DNA from: Cerrena zonata
Taxonomy: Eukaryota; Basidiomycota; Agaricomycetes; Polyporales; Cerrenaceae
NCBI GenBank assembly: GCA_038087015.1
Contig: JASBNA010000075.1
Location: forward strand, 124,001-188,000
Length of the DNA: 64,000 nucleotides
Direction of reading: 5' to 3'
Shown here: positions 19,824 through 28,653 of the stretch, in pieces
Layout of the letters: each line of letters starts with the position of its first letter
Numbering within the stretch: the stretch's first letter is position 1
The notes under the pieces: model-generated
What the model was told of the DNA's origin: nothing
The model's database searches: none
The model's input: the letters and a program-made list of their open reading frames with translations, nothing else
Made by a program: the position numbers and the translations under genes

Positions 19824-20948
19824 ATGGAAGAACCAGCTGCTAAGAAACCGAAGCTTGCAGAGAATGGAGATGGTCTGAACGGAGAGATAGAAAGTCAAAG
19901 AAATGGCCACGGTGCTATAGACGGGGCATTTACAGACTTGTATACATTGAAGTTCACGGTGAAGAATGATACTAAAGAATCATTCAATGCCGTTGAAATA
20001 TCACCGGACGGAACCAAGTTTGCCACTTGCTCATCGGATTCTACAATTAAGATATACTCGACTGATACTGGAGAGAAGGTTAGTGAGTTACGGGGGCATA
20101 CCAAAGGTATATCAGATATAGCATTTTCACCAATCAATCCCAACATAATTGCATCGTGTTCAGATGATATGACGATACGACTTTGGTCTATAAATAAGGG
20201 GAAATGTATAAAGATACTTAAGAAACATACATACCATGTGACCACGATAAAGTTTATCCTGAAAGGAAATATTTTAATTAGTGGGTCAGCAGATGAAACA
20301 GTCACCATATGGGATTTGAGTTCAGGACGAAGTCTTAAGACATTAGCGGCACATTCAGATCCAGTCAGCTCAATAGGACTAACTCCCGATAATACCATCA
20401 TCATAAGTGCATCGTACGACGGGTTAATGAGACTATTTGATTTGGAACTGGGTCAGTGTCTCAAAACATTAGTATATAATAGTGCAAGCCATGGTACAGC
20501 TACTGCTTCTACAAATGATGTTGTCAATTTTCCTATATCAAATGTTGAAATCAGTCCTAATGGTAAGTATATATTAAGTTCAAGTCTAGATGGAAAAATA
20601 CGATTATGGGATTATATGGACAATAAAGTAATCAAGACTTACTCGGGGATTGACGGTGTCAGTTCAGTTAGTGAGAAATATGGATCCAGCAGTCGATTCT
20701 TAACTAAAATCAATCCTATTCTAATTGTTTCTGGAAGTGACTCCAATGGCTTATTGTTTTGGGACGTTCAGACCAAAAAAATTGTCTGTCAAATTGAAAA
20801 CCACTGCCCTATTCTCGATCTCGATACCTGGGCCCAGGGGGAGCTCCTTATAAGCTGTGATCTCTCTGGAGAGTTGAAAGTCTACCAACTCAATTCAAAA
20901 TACGTTAAAAGCACTGAATCTGAAAGTCTACCTGATTCCCCACGATAA
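19824..20948 (+). CDS. SWD3: WD40 subunit of COMPASS, Swd3 (WDR5-like)
   Basis: 374 residues forming a WD40 propeller after a basic, disordered N-terminus (AAKKPKL). The repeats track WDR5/Swd3 closely: VSELRGHTKGISDIAFSP, DDMTIRLWSINKGKCIKIL, ISGSADETVTIWDLSSGRSL, SPNGKYILSSSLDGKIRLWD and GLLFWDVQTKKIVCQIENH. Swd3 is a core subunit of the Set1 (COMPASS) histone H3 Lys4 methyltransferase. The CTG codon at 20448-20450 falls in the phrase FDLE-x-GQCLKTL, where human WDR5 has Ser (TASGQCLKTL); this is one of the better CUG-Ser hints in the window. A COMPASS role is inferred from similarity. Confidence 0.85.
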   Translation: MEEPAAKKPKLAENGDGLNGEIESQRNGHGAIDGAFTDLYTLKFTVKNDTKESFNAVEISPDGTKFATCSSDSTIKIYSTDTGEKVSELRGHTKGISDIAFSPINPNIIASCSDDMTIRLWSINKGKCIKILKKHTYHVTTIKFILKGNILISGSADETVTIWDLSSGRSLKTLAAHSDPVSSIGLTPDNTIIISASYDGLMRLFDLELGQCLKTLVYNSASHGTATASTNDVVNFPISNVEISPNGKYILSSSLDGKIRLWDYMDNKVIKTYSGIDGVSSVSEKYGSSSRFLTKINPILIVSGSDSNGLLFWDVQTKKIVCQIENHCPILDLDTWAQGELLISCDLSGELKVYQLNSKYVKSTESESLPDSPR

Positions 20949-20962
20949 ATATATATAAAGTC

Positions 20963-20975
20963 GCACCCGTGCACC
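20963..20975 (+). promoter_or_regulatory. Weak Rap1-like motif, VPS68 upstream
   Basis: GCACCCGTGCACC differs at two positions from ACACCCGTACACC and is itself nearly palindromic. It lies about 130 bp before the VPS68 ATG and just after the SWD3 stop. Confidence 0.25.
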
Positions 20976-21105
20976 TATTGTAGAAAGAAAACAGCTTTAA
21001 AAAAAAAGTAGTCGAAAGGGAGGAGAAAAGTTATCAATACATTTTATTAGAAGTATATAACTTAGACCTTAGACCAATTCTTTGATCAATTCATTGGGAA
21101 ACAAG

Positions 21106-21639
21106 ATGGATCAACCTAACCACTTATTCAGATTCAATGCATCACTTTTCAAATTACCAAAATCGCAAAAATTGAGATCTTTTGGGGTTTATTTATCAGG
21201 AGGGTTATACGCTATTGGATTTTGGTCAATGATTGATGCAGCCATTTACAGCAAGACGGTTAATGCATCGATAGTCCACGTAACTTTTGTTGATTGGATA
21301 CCATTCATCTGTTCAACTTTGGGGATGTTAATTGTGAATTCCATTGAGAAATCCAATTTATTCAGTGAAAATAATAATTCATTTTTAGGTAATGGTGGTA
21401 ATACTAATGCATGGGCTGCCAGGGTTATATTATTCTTTGGATTTGCATTATTAGCAGGAGGATTAGCAGGATCATTTATGGTTTTTATATTAAAATTTTT
21501 ATTGAAACATTATTCGTTTCCAACTTTGGGAATGGGGGTTTCAAATATTGTTTGTAATGGTAGTATTATGTTGAGTTGTATTATATTATGGTTATCACAG
21601 AACATTGAAGATGAATATAGTTATAGTTTAGCTTTATAA
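21106..21639 (+). CDS. VPS68: Vacuolar sorting membrane protein Vps68
   Basis: 177 residues, four predicted membrane helices, collinear with Saccharomyces Vps68 (184 residues). Conserved blocks are FGVYLSGGLYAIGFW, then VHVTFVDWIPFICSTLG, LIVNSIEKS, VILFFGFALLAGGLAGS, PTLGMGVSNIVCNG and the C-terminal NIEDEYSYSLAL. Vps68 works with Vps55 in endosome-to-vacuole trafficking. The ATG at 21106 gives MDQPNHLFRF, matching the family N-terminus; the TTG eight codons upstream is not used here. It is convergent with MCK1. Confidence 0.93.
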   Translation: MDQPNHLFRFNASLFKLPKSQKLRSFGVYLSGGLYAIGFWSMIDAAIYSKTVNASIVHVTFVDWIPFICSTLGMLIVNSIEKSNLFSENNNSFLGNGGNTNAWAARVILFFGFALLAGGLAGSFMVFILKFLLKHYSFPTLGMGVSNIVCNGSIMLSCIILWLSQNIEDEYSYSLAL

Positions 21640-22030
21640 ATTGTTTCAGGAAAAACAATTTCTACGAATACATGAAAACAAAAAATTAAAATTTATCATT
21701 ATTAATAAGTTTAAAAAACTATACAAAAATGTAGACGCAAATAAGAAAGGTAATTAGAAAAAGAAGATGAAAATCAGCGGTTACTTCCCAGAAGTGAACT
21801 AAAGGTAATACTAATTAATTTGAATTTTCATATTAGGAATTTGCAGATAACTCTATAGGACAATTAAACGCTGAGATTCACAATAGTCATATAATAAAGA
21901 GAAAAGAAGCAAACAACAAAAAAAAAAGGGGGGGGAAGGCGTAGGAGGAAGAAGAGGTGATAAGATGAAATGATAAATATAATGACGTGAAAAGATATCG
22001 TGACGGAGGAAATGAAAGAACAAAGCAAGG
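21640..22030. other. Convergent 3' ends of VPS68 and MCK1
   Basis: About 390 bp of AT-rich sequence without a gene. A purine-only run (A10 then G8, near 21919-21937) stands out. On the MCK1 side this would be a C8T10 tract in the 3'-UTR. Confidence 0.5.
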
Positions 22031-23146
22031 TTATTCTGGGGATTTTAACAATTCATCTTTTAAAGGACCTAGTAATTCTAATTCGTATTTACTAAAGTTG
22101 AATAAATTGAGGCTAATTGGTTCGGAAGCACCTCTTGGGTAAACTTTGAAGTTTTCTTTCTTCAATTCATAAAAGAAAGGATGAACCAAAACCGATCTTG
22201 GACTTGCTCTAAAATCAGGATCATAAACCAAAATTTTTAATAATAAATCAATTGCATCGGGAGGAGAGTTACTGAAAATTTGTTTAAAACGGTCTTCAAC
22301 AGAACAACTGAATAATTTATTTTGATACATGTTACCACGATATTGAGGGTTTGATTTAAAATAAAAAGTTTTCGGAGGAGGGCCTAATAATTTTGAAATC
22401 TCTTTTAATTGTAATTCAGGAGATTGACCTTGGAAAATAGGTTTACCTAAAAACATTTCAGCAATTACACAACCAAGACCCCAAATATCGATTTTAGTAG
22501 TGTAGATTGGACAGCCCACAATCAATTCTGGAGCACGATAATATCTAGAACATATATAACTAACACTTGATTGATTTGGTTCTAATTTTTTGGCACTACC
22601 AAAATCACATATCTTAAGAGTAACTGAAGAAGGATCAACCAAGATATTTGAAGGCTTAATATCACGATGAGATATACCAAAACCATGTAGATATAACATT
22701 GCTCTAGTAAGTTGGAAAGTATAAGCCTTCATATGAGGATAAGGTATAGTATATTTCAGTTGTCTATAATATTTAATTTCACTTTGTAAATTTGAAGGTA
22801 AACATTCCATAACTAAGTTTTGATAGATTTTACCATCAATTGATGATTTTTTATCGAAGAAAAATCTTAAACTAACAATATTTGGATGATTAACTACTCT
22901 CAAGATTTCTAATTCTCTTGATTTATATTCGGTTTGTGCAGGTACTCGTTTAATGGCAAATGGTCCATGGGTTTCTTCAGTGTTATTTGGTGGATCGGTA
23001 TAGTTCAATACCGCTTCCACAACTGTACCGAATGCTCCTTCACCGATTTTATTGTATTCGGTAACTGTCATTCGATTGGATGTCCCCGATAAGTTATTTA
23101 TCACCTGATCCAAGGTATATTCATCAGAATGATTATTTTGAGGCAT
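22031..23146 (-). CDS. MCK1: GSK-3 family protein kinase Mck1
   Basis: 371 residues, almost the same length as Saccharomyces Mck1 (375). The kinase core is intact: IGEGAFGTVV P loop, FAIKRVPAQTEYKSRELEIL (catalytic Lys), HRDIKPSNILVDP, DFGSAKKLEPNQ and the activation segment SYICSRYYRAPEL with the GSK-3-type regulatory Tyr. NLVMECLPSNLQSEI and LYLHGFGISHRD match Mck1 rather than Rim11. Mck1 acts in meiosis entry, stress responses, calcineurin/PKA cross-talk and DNA-damage control. The start is the first ATG. It diverges from MRPS18 over an 813-bp gap. Confidence 0.9.
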   Translation of the reverse strand: MPQNNHSDEYTLDQVINNLSGTSNRMTVTEYNKIGEGAFGTVVEAVLNYTDPPNNTEETHGPFAIKRVPAQTEYKSRELEILRVVNHPNIVSLRFFFDKKSSIDGKIYQNLVMECLPSNLQSEIKYYRQLKYTIPYPHMKAYTFQLTRAMLYLHGFGISHRDIKPSNILVDPSSVTLKICDFGSAKKLEPNQSSVSYICSRYYRAPELIVGCPIYTTKIDIWGLGCVIAEMFLGKPIFQGQSPELQLKEISKLLGPPPKTFYFKSNPQYRGNMYQNKLFSCSVEDRFKQIFSNSPPDAIDLLLKILVYDPDFRASPRSVLVHPFFYELKKENFKVYPRGASEPISLNLFNFSKYELELLGPLKDELLKSPE

Positions 23147-23959
23147 TGTTGACTATTCGTACTACTAATTTCAATTATTATCAAGTCAATTGATCAATTG
23201 AGTATCTGGGAAAACACTGGCTCCAAAAGGAAGAGAAAACGTACTAAAAAAAAAAACAAATCAATAAGAAAGAAAAAAAAAGACCAACAACAACAGAAAC
23301 AACTCAAGGAAAAGGGAAGAATTAGACCTAAATGAATGATGATGAATTGACAATGGGTTCAGCGGTTGGTGTATTCCTAGTGTAACTAATGTAGGATCAA
23401 TCAAATTAGTGAACACTGTATCAAGAAGGTTTGATTTTTTTGATTTGTAGTAAGAAAATGGAATTCCACGATTTTTTTTGAGCAAAAAAACTCAGAGACT
23501 CACACTCATTTAATCAACCGAACCCACCATTCCTACTTGGTTGGTATTTGATCAGCACGGTCTACAGGCCACAGGCCATCTTCGGGTGATGATGGCTTGC
23601 TTGTCTACGGCTATAGTTTTACTCGAGTATTACCCGGGTATCTGTGACGGGAGGGTCACTTAGCTTCGTTTAAGTAATTGGTCCGCAAGGGTTGGGTGTG
23701 CTGGTGCACGGGTGGATGTGTTCCATATACAGATACAGATACATATTCCGATGTATTTGTATGTGTATATGTATGTATATATATGTAAACGGATGGATAC
23801 ATGTAGAAGAATGGAGATTGGGGTGGAGGTGGAGGTAGATATACATATATACGGGTACCTGTAGGGGTATAGTAGAGGGCACCCTGATTTGGTGTACGCG
23901 AAAGAGGAATAAAAATGATAATTTTTTGAAAATAGCCAGATATCAACCATTAACTCATC
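23147..23959. other. Divergent promoter, MCK1 / MRPS18
   Basis: About 810 bp. The MCK1 side is purine-rich (poly-A near 23250-23281). The middle (23520-23650) is mixed sequence around a CCCGGGTA palindrome near 23632. From about 23727 to 23790 there is a TATG/GATACA low-complexity stretch, and from 23815 a G-rich GGTGGAGGTGGAGGT tract. Several overlapping frames on the minus strand (23656-23950) come from this low complexity and are not genes. Confidence 0.6.
23727..23790. repeat. Low-complexity TATG/GATACA microsatellite
   Basis: Runs of ATACAGATACAGATACATA and then TGTATGTGTATATGTATG with slippage variants. It lies in the MCK1-MRPS18 intergenic region. It is probably polymorphic between strains. 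Confidence 0.75.
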
Positions 23960-24580
23960 ATGTTTAGATTAGGATTACCACGTATACAGTGCGGAGGGAT
24001 ACTGAGTATACCCAGACGCCATTTGCATTCCAGTCCGGTTAAGCAGGCCATTGCAAGAGACCAGACTTCCGAGCTCCGTAATATCATTGATCCAAGTCAA
24101 ACAACATCAAATATCAATCAAAAAAATGAACAAACTGTTTTATGGAAGATTTACGGTACTTTCACCAAACACAACACTTTATTGACTTTGGTCTCGGTGA
24201 AAGAGGACTTGAACTTCTTAGAAAAGAATACCGACTTATCTTATAATGAAAAAGTCTTATACTATCTTAATTTACCTCATCATACTGAATTTACATTGAG
24301 TGCCGGGAAATTGGGTTTTAGAAAAGCCCAAAGATCAGAACTGGAAGCCGCTTACCAAGTCAGTTATCGTTTTTTCAAAATGATTGAAGATCGTAATCTC
24401 TTGAATCATAATGATAAAATTGAAGTCATTTTGAAAAATTTCGGTCAAGGTAGAGATATTTTTTTATCTGCTTTAACTGGTAAAGAAGGTTCCAATATCC
24501 AACCCCATGTGGTTAGATTAATTGATGCTACTTCCTTGAAATTCGGTGGGGATCGTCCAAAATCTCAACGTCGTTTATAA
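23960..24580 (+). CDS. MRPS18: Mitochondrial small-subunit ribosomal protein uS11m (Mrps18)
   Basis: 206 residues. An Arg-rich presequence (MFRLGLPRIQ...IPRRHLHSSP) fits mitochondrial import. The uS11 domain follows (about 60-206): TKHNTLLTLVSVKEDLNFLE, FTLSAGKLGFRKAQRSELEA, then IEVILKNFGQGRDIFLSALT and the basic C-terminus KFGGDRPKSQRRL. This matches the Saccharomyces mitochondrial uS11 homolog, a platform protein of the mitoribosomal small subunit. The start is the first ATG. It is followed by RPL25 on the same strand. Confidence 0.9.
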   Translation: MFRLGLPRIQCGGILSIPRRHLHSSPVKQAIARDQTSELRNIIDPSQTTSNINQKNEQTVLWKIYGTFTKHNTLLTLVSVKEDLNFLEKNTDLSYNEKVLYYLNLPHHTEFTLSAGKLGFRKAQRSELEAAYQVSYRFFKMIEDRNLLNHNDKIEVILKNFGQGRDIFLSALTGKEGSNIQPHVVRLIDATSLKFGGDRPKSQRRL

Positions 24581-24670
24581 TCTTGTATATATATAATAAA
24601 TCGTTATCTATCTATCTTTCTGTTGTGTATTCTTCTTGTCTGTATACCCGGTTTGGTGGTCCAAGGTTCA

Positions 24671-24677
24671 TTAGGGC
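24671..24677 (+). promoter_or_regulatory. Tbf1-type site in the RPL25 promoter
   Basis: TTAGGGC is the reverse complement of GCCCTAA, matching the RCCCTAA Tbf1 consensus known from Candida ribosomal-protein promoters. It lies about 220 bp upstream of the RPL25 ATG and 27 bp from the CACGTG below. Confidence 0.6.
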
Positions 24678-24704
24678 TGGAGCCCTCGCGCTGTGCACTC
24701 GGCG

Positions 24705-24710
24705 CACGTG
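24705..24710. promoter_or_regulatory. Cbf1-type E-box in the RPL25 promoter
   Basis: CACGTG within the GC-rich palindromic setting GCGCACGTGCGC, about 185 bp before the RPL25 ATG. Tbf1 plus Cbf1 is the known ribosomal-protein promoter pairing in Candida albicans; its use here is inferred. Confidence 0.6.
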
Positions 24711-24894
24711 CGCGCAGTATACAGTACCATACTTTCCCGCACCAACCAAAAGTTCCTCTTCGCTGTTTTGTTTTGTATGGCGAAGACTTCTCACTCCCTC
24801 AGGAAAAAATTAAGAAAAAACTTTAGTTAAAAAAAAATTGGAAATTTTTCATCTTTTATTTCTACCCTTAGGATCAATATTAACCAAAGACAAG

Positions 24895-25588
24895 ATGGCT
24901 CCAAACTGTACGTAGAGCATTACCCATACCTTTTGAATGTGAATCCTTGATATGTGAAGAGAGTTTGATGTATTCCGTTTAACCACCTGCCAGAAGTGAC
25001 CCTTTAATGGGATATTCAATGAGTTATGAAATATTAAGAAAGTACCCAAATTATCTATTTAAAAGACATCCAGTATGAGAAGATGATGTTTGATGAATGA
25101 TATGAGTTGGATGGGATCACATTTATTTGTTTTTATCGTTATTTTATTTTCAATATACTAACATTTTTATAGCTAAAGCTACTAATGCTAAAAAATCAGT
25201 CCTCAAAGGTACTAACGCTAAAAAGGCTTTAAAAGTTAGAACCGATACTACTTTCCACTTACCAAAAACTTTAAAATTAGCTAGAACCCCAAAATACGCT
25301 AGAACTTCAGTTCCTCACTATAACAGATTAGATGCTTACAAAATTATTGTTTCTCCAATCGCCACTGAAACTGCTATTAAAAAAGTTGAAGATGGTAACA
25401 TTTTAGTTTTCCAAGTTGACTTAAAAGCTAACAAACATCAAATCAAATCTGCCGTCAAAGAATTATACGACGTTGATGTTGAATACGTTAATACTTTAGT
25501 CAGACCAAACGGTACCAAAAAAGCTTACATCAGATTAACCGCTGACCACGATGCTTTAGATGTTGCCAACAGAATTGGTTACATTTGA
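24895..25588 (+). CDS. RPL25: Large-subunit ribosomal protein uL23 (Rpl25), spliced
   Basis: Two exons: 24895-24907 (ATGGCTCCAAACT) and 25173-25588. They join to a 142-residue protein, the same length as Saccharomyces Rpl25. The join reads [20 protein letters not shown], restoring the conserved N-terminus that the long second exon alone lacks. The rest is nearly invariant: [70 protein letters not shown] and ANRIGYI. uL23 sits at the polypeptide exit of the 60S subunit and is a docking site for SRP and nascent-chain factors. Codon use is highly biased, as expected for a ribosomal protein. The intron is just after the fourth codon, as in other yeasts. Confidence 0.97.
24908..25172 (+). other. 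RPL25: RPL25 spliceosomal intron
   Basis: 265 nt. The donor is GTACGT (24908-24913), the branch point is a perfect TACTAAC (25156-25162) and the acceptor is TAG ending at 25172, only ten bases past the branch motif. Removing it restores the Rpl25 frame. The 66-codon antisense frame inside it is not a gene. Confidence 0.95.
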
Positions 25589-26752
25589 TTGTATTTATAA
25601 AGAGTATATAATGTTTCATCTTTTAATAAAAAAAAATAATTATATGATAATTTAGGTTATGTATCATTAATAATAACATGTGTATTACATTCGTACGTTG
25701 TAGTAGCTACACCACTCGTTATAAACTATGAAATAGTCCATCATTGGATTAGTCAACAAGACTATAATGGATTTTGGCAAAATTATGCAAATATTCTGAA
25801 TAAATGTATGAGAAGTGGAAAACCGGTCATTCCCAGAATAATGCTCATCTAAAATCACTTTTTTAATTAAACTTATACGATTCAATCCCCCAAACAGCAG
25901 TAGTTAAAATGAACGCCTAATTTAAAGGTCTGTCTATTGATGGGTGTGATTAAAGGACTTGCATACTTGTGAAAAACATCGTTTCATCTAATGACAACAT
26001 ATGATGATGTTCCTTAAATTAACAGTCAACGTATCAGATATAAAAACAAGTGTCTTAGCTTCTGTTCGAGTACGGCAATTCCCAGAATCAATGTATAAGA
26101 CAAAACAGGCATTTTCACATACAAGATGTAGATCACTAACAGAAAAAACTATAAAGAGAAGACAGAAAAGCATATAACGTGCTCAGTAGAGACACAACAA
26201 CTGATTGAAAAGCATATAGCTTGGGTCACTGGGTGGAAGACAGGGTTCCTGAAAGTCTAATCAAGCAAAAGTATAGTTATGAATTGAGGTTTAAATTTAA
26301 GGTGCGAAATTTGCAGCCGATCGATGTCTAGACAGTCTTCCAACTGAACAGAATATATTTATGTGGGCAACAGGACAATCCCTATAAGCCTGGCTATAGA
26401 GTTATGTCAGTGACTACCATCACATATGTCTATTAATGGGCACAGTGTCCAATGCAGACAACCATAACAAGCAAATGAGATATTAGCCAAACACATAACT
26501 TAGAGTAACTCATACAATCAATATATAACGAAGTCAGATATGAAATATGCAACCGAATGGATTCAGATTTCCATTATGTACGTGTATTGTTACTTGATTT
26601 GATATTGAGCCAGAGAGATGGAGTGAATTCCAGAGTAACTTCTTAGTTGAACCCGAATACAGCAGAGTTTGCTATGTGACGAGAGACCGGTTGGTAGTAG
26701 AACTTGCCTGTCTTCGGGTGTGGAGTTCAAAGAGATTGACACCGGGATAAGT

Positions 26753-26800
26753 CAGACCCAGCATTGACAGAAAATTCAGGCCCAGAATTGACAGAACATG
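26753..26800. repeat. 24-bp imperfect tandem duplication
   Basis: Two adjacent 24-bp units, CAGACCCAGCATTGACAGAA + AATT and CAGGCCCAGAATTGACAGAA + CATG, identical at 20 of 24 positions. It lies inside the gene-free stretch upstream of tRNA-Thr. Confidence 0.8.
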
Positions 26801-26984
26801 GTCTGTGCAGCTGTTTTCCTGCTCAAACCAGGTGAAAACCAGGCTGCTCATACGAGACAGTCAAAACTTGCGTTTTGAGGGCCAAATAAAAAACATTTCA
26901 AAATACTTAAATCATCACAAAGCTAATGGGGAGTAAATCACAGAAAGTAACCCCCAGACAAAGCTATAATAGCCTGGATAATTT

Positions 26985-27170
26985 TTTTTTTCACGTATAT
27001 TTTTATATATTTGATCTAAATACTAACTATATAGAGATAAAGAGAGTAGATAGAGATATATAAAAGGGGGTGCATAGTGGAAAATTTGAAAAAACCACTT
27101 TAGTTGATTAAGAGGATGGAATTAATTTATCGAGTTTAGAATTTATATGATGATAAGAAAAAAGATACCT
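26985..27170 (+). repeat. Diverged dispersed element, copy A (upstream of tRNA-Thr)
   Basis: Collinear similarity to 34947-35095. Shared blocks are TTTTTTTCAC, TTTATATAT, CTAAATACTAA and TTAGTTGA-TTAAGA (27100-27113), in the same order with nearly the same spacing (79 against 72 bp between the last two). The copy ends about 140 bp upstream of tRNA-Thr. Location beside a Pol III gene suggests an old LTR remnant, but no terminal repeats or target duplication are visible. Confidence 0.5.
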
Positions 27171-27307
27171 TTGTTTTAATGAGCCGACGAGTGAGGACCT
27201 CAGAAGAGGCCGATGGATAAGCGAAAAACTTTTTAGCCAGAATTTTAAATTGAGCTTAATATATCACGAACTCGGAAATGCAGTATTTTCCACTATACGT
27301 AAGTTAC

Positions 27308-27380
27308 GCCTTTATGGCCAAGTTGGTAAGGCACCTCACTAGTAATGAGGAGATCGTCAGTTCGAATCTGGCTGAAGGCA
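27308..27380 (+). tRNA. tRNA-Thr (AGT)
   Basis: 73-nt cloverleaf read by eye. The acceptor arm GCCTTTA (27308-27314) pairs with TGAAGGC (27373-27379). The D arm contains GGCCAAGTTGGTAAGGC. The anticodon stem CCTCA/TGAGG encloses loop CTAGTAA with anticodon AGT at 27341-27343. The T arm is GTCAG-TTCGAAT-CTGGC. Discriminator base is A. No intron. The AGT anticodon reads Thr ACN codons after A34-to-inosine editing. A T6 run follows at once as Pol III terminator. Confidence 0.96.
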
Positions 27381-27382
27381 TA

Positions 27383-27388
27383 TTTTTT
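27383..27388 (+). terminator. Pol III terminator of tRNA-Thr
   Basis: T6 run starting three bases after the tRNA-Thr 3' end. Confidence 0.85.
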
Positions 27389-28509
27389 CACATTCACTTT
27401 TTTGCTGCTGCTTGTGCTTTGGTCCGCGTTTCCCCTTATCGCTCGCAATATTTTTTTTTTCCACCGGTTGCAATTTTCAGCCATTTTCACCAGCTTACGA
27501 CTCCTCCCAATTATCCATTGACAATTGTAAACCCATCAACAATACCGGGTGATGCGGTGGGCAGCGTGATACTCCAGGCAAGTGCAATTGATCTCCCCAT
27601 CAGACTCCATTCACTCGCCCACTACAATAGTAAAGGTACACTGTCTCCTGTTTGGATAATCTTATACTTGTTTGTAAACATTTCTTAGTCCGGTAATATT
27701 TCTAAATCCATCGATTTATCTTATGATATCATTAAGATGGAAACTCCCATTCACAAAATGGGAGTTCACAAAAATTCATAAACCCAATGACGTATTCATT
27801 TCAATTACCAGATTATATCCTCGCACAACTACCCGACTGTGTGCAGTACAAGGCACGTGAACGGGAACCGACTAAAGTACACAAAAGAGTAATTCCCACC
27901 CTACTAATTCCGGAGATCCCATTCAACCAAAACATGTTTTATGTAGTTGACTCAGTCAATTGAAAAACAAAACACCGAAACTGAAAATCTGGAAAACTAA
28001 ATACGTCATACCAATTCCCACTGACGTAGTAATACTTTTTGGGCCCGTTTTGTCTGGAGTTCTAGACCAACCGTCCTCGCTGACGGCTACGCTGGCGCCC
28101 GGATTATTGGTGGAGCACGGATCATTCGACTGACAGTTAACTGCTTACAAGTGGGGCAGGATGATTGGCTGACGGCCTCGTTGGGACACCACCTGACAAA
28201 AAACACCCGTAAACTCGTTCTGAAACTCATCTGAGGAAACAGGAAAGAAAAAAAAAGAACAACAATCGCCCGGTCCAGGGGGGCCAATGTGCAGTACCAT
28301 CTACTCTTTGCTTTTCTTTTTCTTTTTTTGTATGGTGCCATTACGTAATCCGTTATCTTTGTATCTTTTCTTTTTCCCATCTGGTGATAGCTGCTACCGT
28401 TTCTTTTTGGGCCACAAAAGAAAGGATGTAGTAAAAATGATTTTTTTTTTTTTTGTTTTATAGGTATTTTACTGTTTTTTACAACCAATTCATCTTTGGT
28501 GTTTTTTTG

Positions 28510-28522
28510 ACCACCAGGTGGT
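28510..28522. promoter_or_regulatory. Perfect 6+1+6 inverted repeat upstream of RHR2
   Basis: ACCACC-A-GGTGGT, about 130 bp before the ATG and 34 bp before the TATA-like element. Its symmetry suggests a dimeric factor site; no factor is assigned. Confidence 0.4.
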
Positions 28523-28555
28523 TTTCTTTTCTTTTTATTAGCAGGTTGTATTTAT

Positions 28556-28563
28556 TATAAATA
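28556..28563 (+). promoter_or_regulatory. TATA-like element of RHR2
   Basis: TATAAATA, 91-98 bp upstream of the RHR2 ATG. The gene's strongly biased codons suggest high expression, which fits a TATA-type promoter. Confidence 0.5.
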
Positions 28564-28653
28564 TCCTTTGAAATCCCCCATTTAGATGGTGGATCTTATT
28601 TCTATCTTTATCCATTGATCAATTCAATTGACATATACATATAATCTCTCAAA

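Larger units (their letters stand above)
25589..27307. other. Long gene-free stretch between RPL25 and tRNA-Thr
   Basis: 1.7 kb with no convincing coding frame. It has a 24-bp imperfect tandem duplication (26753-26800), a GTACGT / TACTAAC / TAG set (26578, 27021, 27032-27034) and a region from about 26990 that resembles sequence next to tRNA-Asn. The scattered short frames have no family resemblance. A non-coding RNA gene could be hidden here, but I cannot identify one. Confidence 0.6.
27389..28653. other. Long upstream region of RHR2
   Basis: About 1.26 kb without a convincing gene. The 133-codon antisense frame at 28087-28488 is Lys/Phe-rich because of A and T tracts and has no recognisable domain. 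The region has a GC-richer block at 28020-28200, a T15 run near 28441-28455, an inverted repeat at 28510-28522 and a TATA-like element before RHR2. A long promoter fits a stress- and osmotically-regulated gene. Confidence 0.55.

Noticed and set aside
23656..23950. Overlapping Tyr/Ile/Pro-rich frames on the minus strand
   Set aside because: Three overlapping frames come from the TATG/GATACA microsatellite and G-rich tract; none resembles a protein family.
24583..24826. Short frames on both strands between MRPS18 and RPL25
   Set aside because: They cover the RPL25 promoter, overlap one another and lack coding features.
25589..26577. Telomerase RNA gene
   Set aside because: Length and a downstream 5' splice-site-like GTACGT fit, but I found no sequence complementary to a Candida-type telomere repeat on reading this stretch.
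27278..27688. 136-codon frame over tRNA-Thr
   Set aside because: It runs through the tRNA and its terminator and has no coding character.
28087..28488. 133-codon antisense frame upstream of RHR2
   Set aside because: Lys/Phe runs come from A/T tracts; no domain and an improbable composition.
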